Source of the DNA: Opitutaceae bacterium
Lineage (GTDB): Bacteria; Verrucomicrobiota; Verrucomicrobiia; Opitutales; Opitutaceae
Reading direction: 5' to 3'
DNA length: 61,152 bases
NCBI GenBank assembly: GCA_019634615.1
Contig: JAHCAZ010000024.1
Coordinates: forward strand, 1 to 61,152
Below are positions 1-9,721 of this stretch, piece after piece; within the stretch, counting starts at the first letter, position 1, and every line of letters begins with the position of its first letter. Position numbers and translations under genes: made by a program. The notes beneath the pieces were generated by a model. That model saw nothing but the letters and a program-made list of their open reading frames with translations. It was not told the DNA's origin and ran no database searches.

Positions 1-25
1 CAAAACTCCGGGCTTGCGCCTTGAT

Positions 26-39
26 ATGACGATCGTCAT
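26..39. promoter_or_regulatory. Palindromic operator candidate upstream of TetR gene
   Basis: A perfect 14-bp palindrome, ATGACGATCGTCAT, ends 11 bases before the start codon of the TetR-family gene. TetR dimers bind palindromes of about this size, often beside their own gene, so autoregulation is the natural reading. Palindrome and spacing are seen directly; binding is inferred. The neighbour to the left lies outside the window and could share this control region. Confidence 0.6.
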
Positions 40-50
40 TCAAAGCAGCC

Positions 51-665
51 TTGCGCTATCCCTCCGATCACAAGCTCCAGACCCGCCGCCGCATTGTTGC
101 CGCGGCGAGTGCGGCTTTTCGCGAGCGCGGGGTGGATGCGACGGGCGTTGACGAGGTTATGCGGCGCGCCGGGCTCACGCACGGTGGGTTTTACGCGCAT
201 TTCCACGACAAATCTGAGCTCGTCGCCGAGGCCTGTGCGGAGGCCTTTGCCGGGGCCGTGGTGAACCTCGAGCGCATCGCGGCGCTCCCGACGCCGGCGC
301 AGCGGGCGCGGCTCCTGATCGACAGCTATCTTTCGCAGCGCCACCGCGACAATCGCGGGTCTGGCTGCCTCATCGTGGCGGTCGGCGCCGACATGGGCCG
401 GCTGGCGGGCCGCGGCCGTGCGGGGTTTGCGGAGGGGTTTGTCCGCCACCTTGACCGCCTCGGGTCGGCGCTGCGGCTGAGCGCGGACCCGGAGCGGAAC
501 CGCGATCTCGTCACCCATCTCATGAGCTCCCTGGTCGGCGCGCTGATCTTTGCGCGCGCGATCGAAGACCCGGCCCGGAGCGATGCGCTGCTGGCCTCGT
601 CGCGGCGCATGTTGCGCCGGGAATTCTGTGCGGATAGCGGATTGTGGATACCGGACACCGAATAG
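51..665 (+). CDS. TetR/AcrR family transcriptional regulator
   Basis: A 204-residue DNA-binding repressor of the TetR type. Residues about 10-57 form the usual helix-turn-helix domain, with the motif GVDEVMRRAGLTHGGFYAHF followed by the DKSELVAEA helix. The rest is a helical ligand-binding and dimerisation domain that cannot be assigned a ligand. The start is a TTG at 51: an in-frame stop lies at 27-29 and no ATG occurs before the HTH domain, so TTG gives the only full-length product. The 14-bp palindrome at 26-39 is a likely autoregulatory operator. The target operon is probably left of the window or is the gene itself; the downstream fabF need not be a target. Family assignment is firm, function unknown. 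Confidence 0.85.
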   Translation: MRYPSDHKLQTRRRIVAAASAAFRERGVDATGVDEVMRRAGLTHGGFYAHFHDKSELVAEACAEAFAGAVVNLERIAALPTPAQRARLLIDSYLSQRHRDNRGSGCLIVAVGADMGRLAGRGRAGFAEGFVRHLDRLGSALRLSADPERNRDLVTHLMSSLVGALIFARAIEDPARSDALLASSRRMLRREFCADSGLWIPDTE

Positions 666-685
666 CGGAAACAACGACGGATCCT

Positions 686-713
686 GAAGCCTAACACCTA
701 AAACCTAGCACCT
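686..713. repeat. CCTA-word array (half element)
   Basis: Between the TetR gene and fabF, the word CCTA(A/G) plus A/C-rich filler occurs several times in a row (cctaacacctaaaacctagcacct region). It resembles one arm of the word-array inverted repeats found elsewhere in this window, but no opposite arm is present here. It could also be chance low complexity in the fabF leader. Confidence 0.3.
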
Positions 714-733
714 CGCATCCAACAACCTTTCCC

Positions 734-2068
<1,335 letters not shown>

Positions 2069-2082
2069 GCGCAGGCTGCGCC

Positions 2083-2301
2083 TCAGCCCTCGAACCGCGT
2101 CCGCACGTAGAGCTGCTCGACCTTCTGTCGCGCCCACGGGGTGCGGCGGAGGAAGGTCAGGCTGGATTTCACGCTGGGATCGTGGGTGAAGCAGCGGATG
2201 GTGATGCGCCGGCCGAGTTCCTCCCAGCCGTAGTGCCCGGCGAGGCGGGTGACGATGGCCTCGAGGGTGACGCCGTGCAGCGGATCCTTTCCGGCGCTCA
2301 T
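2083..2301 (-). CDS. VF530-type DNA-binding protein (DUF2132)
   Basis: A 72-residue protein that matches the small DUF2132/VF530 family along its full length, including [44 protein letters not shown] and the C-terminal VEQLY. Family members have a compact helical fold reported to bind DNA; their cellular role is not settled. Its start overlaps the stop of the upstream heparinase-like gene by four bases (2298-2301), so it is probably translated from the end of that operon. The overlap may be no more than compaction. It converges with fabF. Confidence 0.85.
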   Translation of the reverse strand: MSAGKDPLHGVTLEAIVTRLAGHYGWEELGRRITIRCFTHDPSVKSSLTFLRRTPWARQKVEQLYVRTRFEG

Positions 2302-4628
2302 GCGTTTGGAATGAGCTTCACCGGGACCCGCAGCGTGCCGCTGCGGCCGCGCTGGCGGATGGTGAGACGCGGCTGGGTGTCGGCGTGGGCCAGGCCGAAG
2401 CGGACCAACTCCGGGCGCAGCTTGTCGATGGCACGACGCTCGTCATTCATCAGCGGCAACTGCTCGATGGCGGCCTCGGTGCCGGCGGGGATCGTGATCT
2501 CCACGCGGCCGCGGCGGCCCGTGATGATCACTTTGTCGCCCTCGCGCCGCATCGGCAGCGGCGTTGTCCAATGGAAAACCACGCCTTCGCCCTGCGCGAT
2601 GGCCCATTCGTCGGTGATGACCAGCTGGTCCGGCGTCGGAGAATCCCAGGTGCGCTGCCAGCGCTGGAACCAGCCTTCCCAGCCCGCGGTGACGTCCATC
2701 GTCGCGTGGAAGGCGGTCGCGTCGCCGCGCCCCTGGGCATGGATGTTGGCGTTGATCGGGTTGGAGGGTTTGGCCCGCAGGCCGAGCGACCAGGGCGTGA
2801 GCATGTTGTGCCGCTGGGCGGTCTTCAGCTCCTCGACGAGCGGGTTGCTGTAATCGACGACGCCGAAGTCCTGCGCGAACGAGTCGCCGGCAAACTCGAG
2901 CACGAAGCTGCCCTTGTCCTCGTGGGTGTGGCTGGCGCCGGCCTTGTTGCCCATGAGGAAGAGCTTCACGTATTCGCCGCCGAGGCGTCGCACCGAGGCG
3001 GTCATGCCGGTGTCGGGCATCTCGACAAACGGCCGCAGCGCCGGCCCCTCGGCCGGGATCTGCGGGTCGAGGCTCATGGCGAGCAGCGACGGGGCGGCGC
3101 CGGCGCGGCGGAGCTGCTTGCGGTAGATTGTGACCCAATGGCTGTCGGGCATGTGCGCCGCGAGGAAGGCGAGGGACTCGGGAATCGCGTACATCGCGTC
3201 GCAAATCTGAATCGTGTCCTGGCGGTCGTCGGTGGAACACAGCACCTCGGCCATCAGCGCGGTCTTCTTCATCTGCTCGGGCATGAGCTCCTGCAGCGAT
3301 TGGCCGCGGGCCCGGGCGTACAGGTGCAGGGCGACAAAGGCCTGGCGCGCGACCCAGGTGAAGTACGTCGGACCCTCGACATAGCCGCCGTCGGGCAGCA
3401 GCACGTGGTTGAGGTTCTCGATGAGGTCCTTCGTCGCGAGGTCCGTGTAGGGCACGACGCGCGACGGGTTGGGCCGCTGCAGGGGCGCATCGCAGCGCGC
3501 CGGCATGGTGCGCTCGAGCGTGAGGTAGCCGAGGATGCGGCCGGGGGCGAACCAGGCGAGCTGGTTGCAGTGGAAGAGGTACTCCCACCACCACGTGTTG
3601 AAGTTGAGGTGACCGATGCCCTCCTCGGCGATGCGCCGGAGGACGAGCTGCCGGCCGACCTCGGTGAACCATTCGCCGCAGAGGTCGAGGATCAGGGCGC
3701 ATTCGTAGACGCAGATCGACTGGGTGAAGCTGCGCTGCTCCCACGTGCTGCCCGGCATGTAGCAGACGAAGCTGTCGTCCCAGCGCTCGAAGTGCGCGAG
3801 GCTGATGGCGAACCGCGCGGCAAGGCGGCAGAGGTTCGCGTCCTTGAACAGCATGCCGGCCTGCGCAGCGTTGGCGCCGTGGATGGTGACGACCTTGTTG
3901 TGGTCGCGCTCGCGGCGCAGCGTGTTGGAGCTCCAGATGTAGACGTGCTGGCCGATGAGGCTCTCGGGGCGGATGGCGGCGGCATCGGCGGCGGCATCGC
4001 GCAGCGCACCGGCGGCCGGGGAGTCGGCGAACTTGGCGCGGGCGGTCTCGAGTTCGTCGGCGGTCAGCAGGAGCCCGTAGCTGGGTTTGAACGTCGGCTG
4101 GAAATCCGCCGGCTGCAGGTATTTCTCCCAGCGCTCGTCGTAGCCCTGCCACTGCGCGAGGTGGGCGGGCAGGCGCGCGGTGCTCTGCAGCATGATCCAG
4201 TAGATCCACGCGTTGCCGGGCGCCTCGCGCGGGAACCACGCCTCGATGGTGATCGAGCGGATGCGCTTGGCGCCGTCGAGCGGGAGCCATTCCTCGCGCT
4301 TGATGCCGCCGAAGGGCTCGCCCCGGCGCTGGCGCGGACCGGCGTCGGTCTCGGCGTGCAGCGTGTACCAGCCGCCCTCGGGGATGACTGCGTTGATGAT
4401 CAGGCGGTCGTAGGCCGAGCAGTCGAGGTCGTAGGTCCGGTGGAACCGCACCACGCGGCCATCGGGCGCCGGCTTTTCCCAGGCCCACTGGACCCAGATC
4501 CAGTTCTGCCAGAACTTGAAGCCCGTGACGCCGTCGCCGGTGACGGTCCACTGCTTGAGTTCGCTGATCTGCGGATCATGGAAGGCTTCGATGACGGCCT
4601 CGGCGCTGTTGATGGGGGTGAGTCTCAT
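2298..4628 (-). CDS. Heparinase II/III family protein, paralog 1
   Basis: This 776-residue protein is one of four colinear paralogs. Residues about 1-165 look like a jelly-roll carbohydrate-binding module beginning [12 protein letters not shown]. The middle is rich in helix-forming WE/WF motifs ([19 protein letters not shown]) as in an (alpha/alpha) toroid. The C-terminal part carries the heparinase II/III signature [18 protein letters not shown]. His567, His569 and His607 (RHNMLTPW) are placed like the metal/active-site histidines of such polysaccharide lyases. No signal peptide is visible, so it should act in the cytoplasm on imported uronic-acid oligosaccharides by beta-elimination. It is the most divergent of the four (HTH instead of HQH). 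Substrate is unknown; a family role other than lyase is possible. Confidence 0.8.
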   Translation of the reverse strand: MRLTPINSAEAVIEAFHDPQISELKQWTVTGDGVTGFKFWQNWIWVQWAWEKPAPDGRVVRFHRTYDLDCSAYDRLIINAVIPEGGWYTLHAETDAGPRQRRGEPFGGIKREEWLPLDGAKRIRSITIEAWFPREAPGNAWIYWIMLQSTARLPAHLAQWQGYDERWEKYLQPADFQPTFKPSYGLLLTADELETARAKFADSPAAGALRDAAADAAAIRPESLIGQHVYIWSSNTLRRERDHNKVVTIHGANAAQAGMLFKDANLCRLAARFAISLAHFERWDDSFVCYMPGSTWEQRSFTQSICVYECALILDLCGEWFTEVGRQLVLRRIAEEGIGHLNFNTWWWEYLFHCNQLAWFAPGRILGYLTLERTMPARCDAPLQRPNPSRVVPYTDLATKDLIENLNHVLLPDGGYVEGPTYFTWVARQAFVALHLYARARGQSLQELMPEQMKKTALMAEVLCSTDDRQDTIQICDAMYAIPESLAFLAAHMPDSHWVTIYRKQLRRAGAAPSLLAMSLDPQIPAEGPALRPFVEMPDTGMTASVRRLGGEYVKLFLMGNKAGASHTHEDKGSFVLEFAGDSFAQDFGVVDYSNPLVEELKTAQRHNMLTPWSLGLRAKPSNPINANIHAQGRGDATAFHATMDVTAGWEGWFQRWQRTWDSPTPDQLVITDEWAIAQGEGVVFHWTTPLPMRREGDKVIITGRRGRVEITIPAGTEAAIEQLPLMNDERRAIDKLRPELVRFGLAHADTQPRLTIRQRGRSGTLRVPVKLIPNA

Positions 4629-4651
4629 GGGGAAAGGGGAAGTGTATTTGG

Positions 4652-4725
4652 GTAGGGCCCGGCCTCCGGACGGGCCGCGAACGGCATGCGCACGTCGAAC
4701 CGTCCGTCCGGAGGCCGGACGCTAC
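4652..4725. repeat. REPIN-like inverted repeat, family A copy 1
   Basis: This 74-bp element lies between two heparinase-like paralogs. It begins with GTAG and ends with CTAC. Read from either end, GTAG is followed by a small hairpin, clearest on the right arm (GTCCGG-CCT-CCGGAC). The flanking arms 4647-4673 and 4704-4730 pair over 27 bases with two mismatches. The core, including the loop region around GCGCA and CCGTCCGTCC, is shared with the element at 12118-12221, so the two are homologous. A GTAG foot plus hairpin in head-to-head pairs is the form of REPINs mobilised by RAYT (REP-associated tyrosine) transposases; no RAYT gene is in this window. Confidence 0.75.
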
Positions 4726-4755
4726 CCAAAGCGACTAATGTCATTGGGGAAGGGG

Positions 4756-7131
4756 TCACGCGTTTGTTGGCACCAGCTTCACCTCCACGCGCAGCCGGCC
4801 GCTCTGGCCGGGCTGCTTGAAGGTGAACCGCGGCTGCGTCGGGGCGTGGTTCCAGCCGAAGAGGCTGCCGTGGGCCTGCGTGGCGACGGCGTCGAGGCGA
4901 CGGTTGCTGGCGCCGTGGTAGACAGTGTCGACGCTGAGCCGGCGCGGATCGAGCAGGGGAAGCTCCTCGATCTCGACCTCGACGCCGGCCGGAATGCGGA
5001 TCTCGGCGCGGGCGCGGCGGCCGGTGATGACGATGCGGTCGCCCTCGCGGTGCATCGGCAGGCGGGTGGTCCAGTGGAAGACCACACCGCGGCCCTGGGC
5101 GATGGCCCAGTCGTCGGTGACGACGAGCGTGTCGGGTGTCGGCGAATCCCACGTGCGCTGCCACCGCGCAAACCAGCCCTCCCAGCCGGGCGTGACATCC
5201 ATCGTGGCATGGAACTTCACCGCGTCGCCGGTGCCGACGGGCTTGATGTCGGCGAAGATCGGATTCTTAGGATGCGGGCGCCCGGTGTCGCTCCACGGCG
5301 TGAGCGTGGTATGACGCTGGGCCTGCTTCAGCATGTCGGTGACCGGGTTGGCGTAATCGAGGACGCCGAAGTCGAGGGCGAAGCTGTCGCCGGCGTATTC
5401 GAGGACGAAGCTGCCCTTGTCCTCGTGCTGGTGGTCGCCGCCGGAGCGGTTGCCCATGATGAAGAGCTTCACGAGCTCGCCGGCGTGGCGGCGGACGGAG
5501 CACATCATGCCCGTGTCGGGCATCGAGCAGACCGGCGCGAGCGGCGGGCCCTCAGCCGGGATCTCGCGATCAAGGCGCAACGGCAGCAGCATGGGCGCGG
5601 CGCCGGCGCGGCGGAGGGACTTGCGGTAGATCGTCACCCAGTGCGACTGCGGCATGAGCCAGGCGAGAAAGGCGAGCCCCTCGGCGACGGGGAACATGGC
5701 GTCGGCGAGCAAAATCATGTCCTGCTGTTCGTCGGTGGAATACAGCATTTCGGCGAGCCGGTCGGTGCGGAGCAGGGCGGGCGCGATGAGGGAGCGCGGG
5801 TCGAGCCCGCGGCCGCGGCCGTAGAGTGCGGCGCCGAGGAAGGCCTGGCGGGCGGTGTAGGTGAAATACGAGACGCCCTCGAGGTAGCCCCCATCGGGGA
5901 GGAGTGCCTTGGCGAGGTTGTCCTGAAGGTTGAGCCAAGCTTGGTCGGTGTGCGGGGCGACCCGCGACGTGGGCGGCCGCGGGTACGGGTCGACCTTCGC
6001 CGGCATGGTCCGCTCGAGGAGCAGCAGGCCGTAGATTCGGGCCGGCGAGATCCAGGCGAGCTGGTTGCCGTAGTACATGTACTCGTACCACCACGAGGCC
6101 TGACACATGTTGCCGTGGCCCTCGGTGGCGATGCGCTTGAGGATGAGCTCGCGGCCGAGCGGGGTGAACCATTCGCCGCAGAGGTCGAGGATGAGGGCGC
6201 AGTCCCAGGTCGCGATGGCCTGCACGAACCCGCGCTGGTCGGAGGTGCACCCGCGAAAGTGCGCCCAGAAACTGTCTTCCCAATGGTCGCAGAGGGCGAT
6301 GCTCAGGGCGAAGCGGGCGGCGAGGCGGCAGAGGGCTTTGTCCTGCCACAGCACGCCGGCCTGGGCGGCGATCGGGCCGTGGAGCGAGAGCATCTTGTTG
6401 TAGTCGCGCTCGCGGCGGAGCGTGTTGGCGCTCCAGAAATTCATGTGCTCGCCGATCAGGCTCTCCGGGCGCACCGTGCGGGCGTAGTCGGAGCTTGCGC
6501 GCAATTCGGCCATGGCAGGTGACTGCGCAAACTCGCGGCGCACGGCGTCGAGTTCCTCAGCGTTGATCAGCAGGCCGTAGGTCGGCTTGAACGTGGGCTC
6601 GAACTCCTGCGTCTGCAGGTACTTGGCCCAGCGCTCGTCGTAGCGGTCCCATTGCTTGAGGTGCGAGGCGAGGCGCCCCGGATGCACCAGGCCGAACCAC
6701 AGCAGCCAGCCGGCGCCCGCGCCTGGCCGCGGTGTGTGGATCTCGACCGTGAGCGCGCGGATGGACTTGGCGCCGGCGAGTTCGACCCACTCCTCGCGGC
6801 GGAGGGCGCCGGCCGGCTCGCCCGTGCGGCGGCGAAGGCCGGCATCGGTCTCGGCCACGATCGTGACGCGCGCCTCCTCGGGCAGGTTGATGCAGACGAC
6901 GAGACGCTCGAAGTCGGAGCAGTCTAGGCTCTCGTACTTCCGGTGCATGCGTACGACGAGTCCATCGGCCGTCGGCTGCTGCCACTGGAACGTATGGAAC
7001 GCCCAGCCGCGCGACTCGGCCAATCCGACGCTCTCCGGCGCGGTGAAGGTCCATTCGGAGAACTCGCTCAGGTACGGGTCGAAAAACGGCTCAAAGACCG
7101 CTTCCGCGCTGTTGATGGCCGTGAGGTGCAT
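4756..7131 (-). CDS. Heparinase II/III family protein, paralog 2
   Basis: A 791-residue paralog with the same layout: N-terminal jelly-roll module, helical middle (CGEWFTPLGRELIL, WWYEYMYYGNQLAW) and the C-terminal heparinase signature [19 protein letters not shown], with the second histidine again at residue 569. No signal peptide is seen, so a cytoplasmic lyase of imported oligosaccharides is likely. The frame stays open upstream to 7623, but the ATG at 7131 gives MHLTAINSAEAVFEPFF, which matches the starts of the other three paralogs. It has about 15 extra residues near the C-terminus (around NRRLDAVATQAHGSLFGW) compared with its relatives. It lies 89 bases after the solute-binding protein gene and is probably co-transcribed with it. 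Confidence 0.82.
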   Translation of the reverse strand: MHLTAINSAEAVFEPFFDPYLSEFSEWTFTAPESVGLAESRGWAFHTFQWQQPTADGLVVRMHRKYESLDCSDFERLVVCINLPEEARVTIVAETDAGLRRRTGEPAGALRREEWVELAGAKSIRALTVEIHTPRPGAGAGWLLWFGLVHPGRLASHLKQWDRYDERWAKYLQTQEFEPTFKPTYGLLINAEELDAVRREFAQSPAMAELRASSDYARTVRPESLIGEHMNFWSANTLRRERDYNKMLSLHGPIAAQAGVLWQDKALCRLAARFALSIALCDHWEDSFWAHFRGCTSDQRGFVQAIATWDCALILDLCGEWFTPLGRELILKRIATEGHGNMCQASWWYEYMYYGNQLAWISPARIYGLLLLERTMPAKVDPYPRPPTSRVAPHTDQAWLNLQDNLAKALLPDGGYLEGVSYFTYTARQAFLGAALYGRGRGLDPRSLIAPALLRTDRLAEMLYSTDEQQDMILLADAMFPVAEGLAFLAWLMPQSHWVTIYRKSLRRAGAAPMLLPLRLDREIPAEGPPLAPVCSMPDTGMMCSVRRHAGELVKLFIMGNRSGGDHQHEDKGSFVLEYAGDSFALDFGVLDYANPVTDMLKQAQRHTTLTPWSDTGRPHPKNPIFADIKPVGTGDAVKFHATMDVTPGWEGWFARWQRTWDSPTPDTLVVTDDWAIAQGRGVVFHWTTRLPMHREGDRIVITGRRARAEIRIPAGVEVEIEELPLLDPRRLSVDTVYHGASNRRLDAVATQAHGSLFGWNHAPTQPRFTFKQPGQSGRLRVEVKLVPTNA

Positions 7132-7220
7132 GGGGAGGGCGAAGACGAGCGGAAGCGATAGCCCGCCACGGTGGCAATGCTGCAACGGACGGAGTCGTTC
7201 TACGTGTAGGCACGATGAGC

Positions 7221-8795
7221 CTAGAGTCGCCGCGCCAGCAGCGCGACTTGCACCTCGACGAGGTGCTGGCCGGTGACTTGGCGGAGCATGTCGGCTTGTT
7301 CGGCGGGGCCGAGGAACCATTGGGCGCCGAGGGCGGTGTCGCGCCGACGGAGGTTGGCGCGGCCAAGATTGAGCTGTTGCTGCAGATCGGCCATCACCGC
7401 CGGACGCATCCGATCCTCGACGCTGCGGGTGAACGCATCGACGCCGCCGTCCGGGGCGAAGAGCAGGTGATAATGGGTCGTGAGCAGCCGCGCGCCCTCG
7501 GCCCCGGGGCCGGCCATCAGGATCGGGCCGCTCTGGGCGTCCGTGGCGATGTAGCCGTCGGTCACCTGCCGGAACGGCTCCAGCTCGGGCGCGACCGGTA
7601 CGCCCTCGATGGCGGGCATCCATTGGCTGGCGGCCGAGAAGAGCCGGTTGCCCTCCATGCTCGTGACGAAACGAAGGAAATCGAGCGCCTCGGCCTTGTG
7701 CGCGCTTTGGCGCGTGAGGAAGAAGGGCAGCGCGGTGGAGGCGCCGCCGTCGGAGACGGGCAGGAGGGCAAGACCGCCGAACTCGGGATCGTCGGCCGCG
7801 GGCAGGGGCAGGCGGTAGCCGCCGATCGCAAACGACGCCGTGGCCCGCATGGTCGGGAAATCCCAGGTGCCGCTTGGCACGCAGAGCGCCTCACCGCGCA
7901 GGAAGGACTGCAGGGCGGCGTTGCGGTCGACCTGGAGGAAGCCGGACGGCATCTCGCGACCGAACGCCTGCGCGATGCGCAGCGCCTGCTGCATCTCCGG
8001 CGAACGCAGGTCCCACTGGCCGGCGAGGAAGTCGCCGTAGAAGTCAAAGGTGGTCGTGCCGAACCGCAGGCCGTAGTCACGCCGGCCGATCCAGCGGCCT
8101 AGCGACTGGTTGACGAGCGAGGGCATGAGCCACCCGTAGAAGTCCCGCGAGCCGGCGACGTGCGCGAGCCCGGGGCGATGGGCGCGGACCTTCTCGCCGA
8201 GGGCGAGCCACTCCCGGAAGTTGCGCGGCGGCTCCGGGCTGCCGGTGATCTCGCGCATCAGGTCGCGGTTGTAGAACATGCGCATCGTGTGCGAGCACAG
8301 GCCGACGGCGAAGAAGTTGCGGTACTGGTCGAGGTAGGTCACCCGGTTGCGGCCGCGGTCGATGAAGGTGTCCTTCCAGGCCATGCCCTCGAGGGGCGTG
8401 CCGGCGTTGTAGGGATTGGGTTCCTCCAGCCAGCGGGTCAGTACCTCGAAATGCCGCGGCACCTGCGCCACCAGCGCCTGGTCGGCGAAGTCGAAACTCA
8501 CCAGATCGGGCACCGTCCCGCCGGCGAGCTGCGTGCTCAACCACTGCTTGTAGACTGCGCCCGGGACGGCGAGCTGCTCGACGCGCACATCCGGGTGCAG
8601 CTCCATGTAGCGCCGGGCGACGACATCGAAGGCCTCGCGCAGGCCGGTTTCCAGCTGCCAATGGCCGAAGCGGATCGTCACCCGCGGCGGCGGCTGGTCG
8701 CGATCGCGGGCCTCCGGGCCGAAGACGTAGAAGACTGACCCGGCGTAGGCCAGGGCGAAGCAGGTCAACGCGATGATGAGGCGGGGCCGTTTCAT
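7221..8795 (-). CDS. ABC transporter solute-binding protein, family 1 (sugar type)
   Basis: This 524-residue protein resembles carbohydrate solute-binding proteins. After a short hydrophobic N-terminus (residues ~5-24), residues 38-75 read VTIRFGHWQLETGLREAFDVVARRYMELHPDVRVE, followed by GGTVPDLVSFDF. Both are hallmark segments of family 1 binding proteins. There is no lipobox cysteine at the end of the hydrophobic segment, so it may be a cleaved or membrane-anchored periplasmic protein. Its start overlaps the stop of the TPR-like gene by four bases, which suggests translational coupling. No permease or ATPase gene lies beside it, unusual for this class. The setting among lyase-like genes suggests it binds the oligosaccharides they degrade. 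Confidence 0.82.
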   Translation of the reverse strand: MKRPRLIIALTCFALAYAGSVFYVFGPEARDRDQPPPRVTIRFGHWQLETGLREAFDVVARRYMELHPDVRVEQLAVPGAVYKQWLSTQLAGGTVPDLVSFDFADQALVAQVPRHFEVLTRWLEEPNPYNAGTPLEGMAWKDTFIDRGRNRVTYLDQYRNFFAVGLCSHTMRMFYNRDLMREITGSPEPPRNFREWLALGEKVRAHRPGLAHVAGSRDFYGWLMPSLVNQSLGRWIGRRDYGLRFGTTTFDFYGDFLAGQWDLRSPEMQQALRIAQAFGREMPSGFLQVDRNAALQSFLRGEALCVPSGTWDFPTMRATASFAIGGYRLPLPAADDPEFGGLALLPVSDGGASTALPFFLTRQSAHKAEALDFLRFVTSMEGNRLFSAASQWMPAIEGVPVAPELEPFRQVTDGYIATDAQSGPILMAGPGAEGARLLTTHYHLLFAPDGGVDAFTRSVEDRMRPAVMADLQQQLNLGRANLRRRDTALGAQWFLGPAEQADMLRQVTGQHLVEVQVALLARRL

Positions 8796-9646
8796 CGCGG
8801 ACCAGGGGTTTCGCCGCCGGCGAGGATCAGTTCGACCGTGGGCCGGCGACGGTCACGGGGATAGTCGCGGACGAATCGTTCATAATAGTCGCGGGCGGTG
8901 GCGGCGTCGCCCATGAGCTGCGAGACGCGGGCGATCTGGATCAGCAGGTCCGCGCGGACATCAGCGCCGGGACTGGGCGCGGCGAGGGCGGACAGCAGGT
9001 GCTCGCGGGTGGCGGCATCGTAGCGCTGCTGGCGCAGACAGACCTCGGCGACGACCAGATGCAGGTCGCGCCGCGTGGCTGGGTCGGTCGTTTGCTCGAA
9101 CAAGGGCCGGACCGTCGCGACGCGGGCGGCCGGATCGTCGGGTCCGGGCAGGGTGGTGAGGCGGAGGATCGCGAGTTTGACGAGCGCGAGCCGGCACCAG
9201 GCATCGTCGGCGGCGGTGGCGACGAGCGCCTCAAATTCGCGGGCGGCCGCGATCGGATCCGGCGCGATGGGATGCAGCTGATGCAGGCGACCCAGAAAAT
9301 AATGGGCTGTGCGTCCAATCTCATCATTGGCGACGAGGGCGCTTAACTGGCGCTGGGCATCGGCGAGCGACGCAGCCGTGACGGGCGAGCTGTTGACCTT
9401 GGCAATGGCCGCACCCAACCGCGCCTCGCGCGAGTCCCCGGCCCGGGCAAACGCCTCGCCCGCGTCGTCGTAGAAACCGTAGGAGAGTGTTTCCCATGCC
9501 TGCGTCAGCCCGGTGGTCTGGGCGTTCGCGCCCATGACGATACCCACGAGGCCGAGCACGAACAGCCACCGGAGGTGGCTCGCAGGCGCAGGCCGCAGAA
9601 GGGGGCGAGAGGCGGCAGGGGATCGCTCCAGCATGGACGCTGCCAT
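8792..9646 (-). CDS. Exported TPR-like repeat protein
   Basis: About 284 residues with an N-terminal signal segment (LRWLFVLGLVGIVMGANA) followed by alpha-helical repeats of TPR type, e.g. LSYGFYDDAGEAFARAGDSREARLGAAIA, AAREFEALVATAADDAWCRLALVKLAIL and GDAATARDYYERFVRDYP near the C-terminus. Such proteins scaffold complexes in the periplasm; no enzymatic motif is seen. The start is uncertain: the frame is open to a TTG at 9673, and ATGs lie at 9646 and 9634; 9646 was chosen because it keeps a full signal peptide. It overlaps the downstream solute-binding protein by four bases, so the two are probably made together and may interact. Confidence 0.7.
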   Translation of the reverse strand: MAASMLERSPAASRPLLRPAPASHLRWLFVLGLVGIVMGANAQTTGLTQAWETLSYGFYDDAGEAFARAGDSREARLGAAIAKVNSSPVTAASLADAQRQLSALVANDEIGRTAHYFLGRLHQLHPIAPDPIAAAREFEALVATAADDAWCRLALVKLAILRLTTLPGPDDPAARVATVRPLFEQTTDPATRRDLHLVVAEVCLRQQRYDAATREHLLSALAAPSPGADVRADLLIQIARVSQLMGDAATARDYYERFVRDYPRDRRRPTVELILAGGETPGPR

Positions 9647-9721
9647 TGCGCGCCACGATTCCGCCGATTTCAAGCGTAGGTACGCGGCGAAACGCTTGAA
9701 TAATCCCGCGCGAGCGCCTGC

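Noticed and set aside
7132..7623. Longer open frame extending heparinase-like paralog 2 upstream by 164 residues
   Set aside because: It runs antisense-free through the solute-binding protein gene in another frame, is Arg/Pro-rich as expected of a high-GC shadow, and ATG 7131 gives a start identical in style to the three paralogs.
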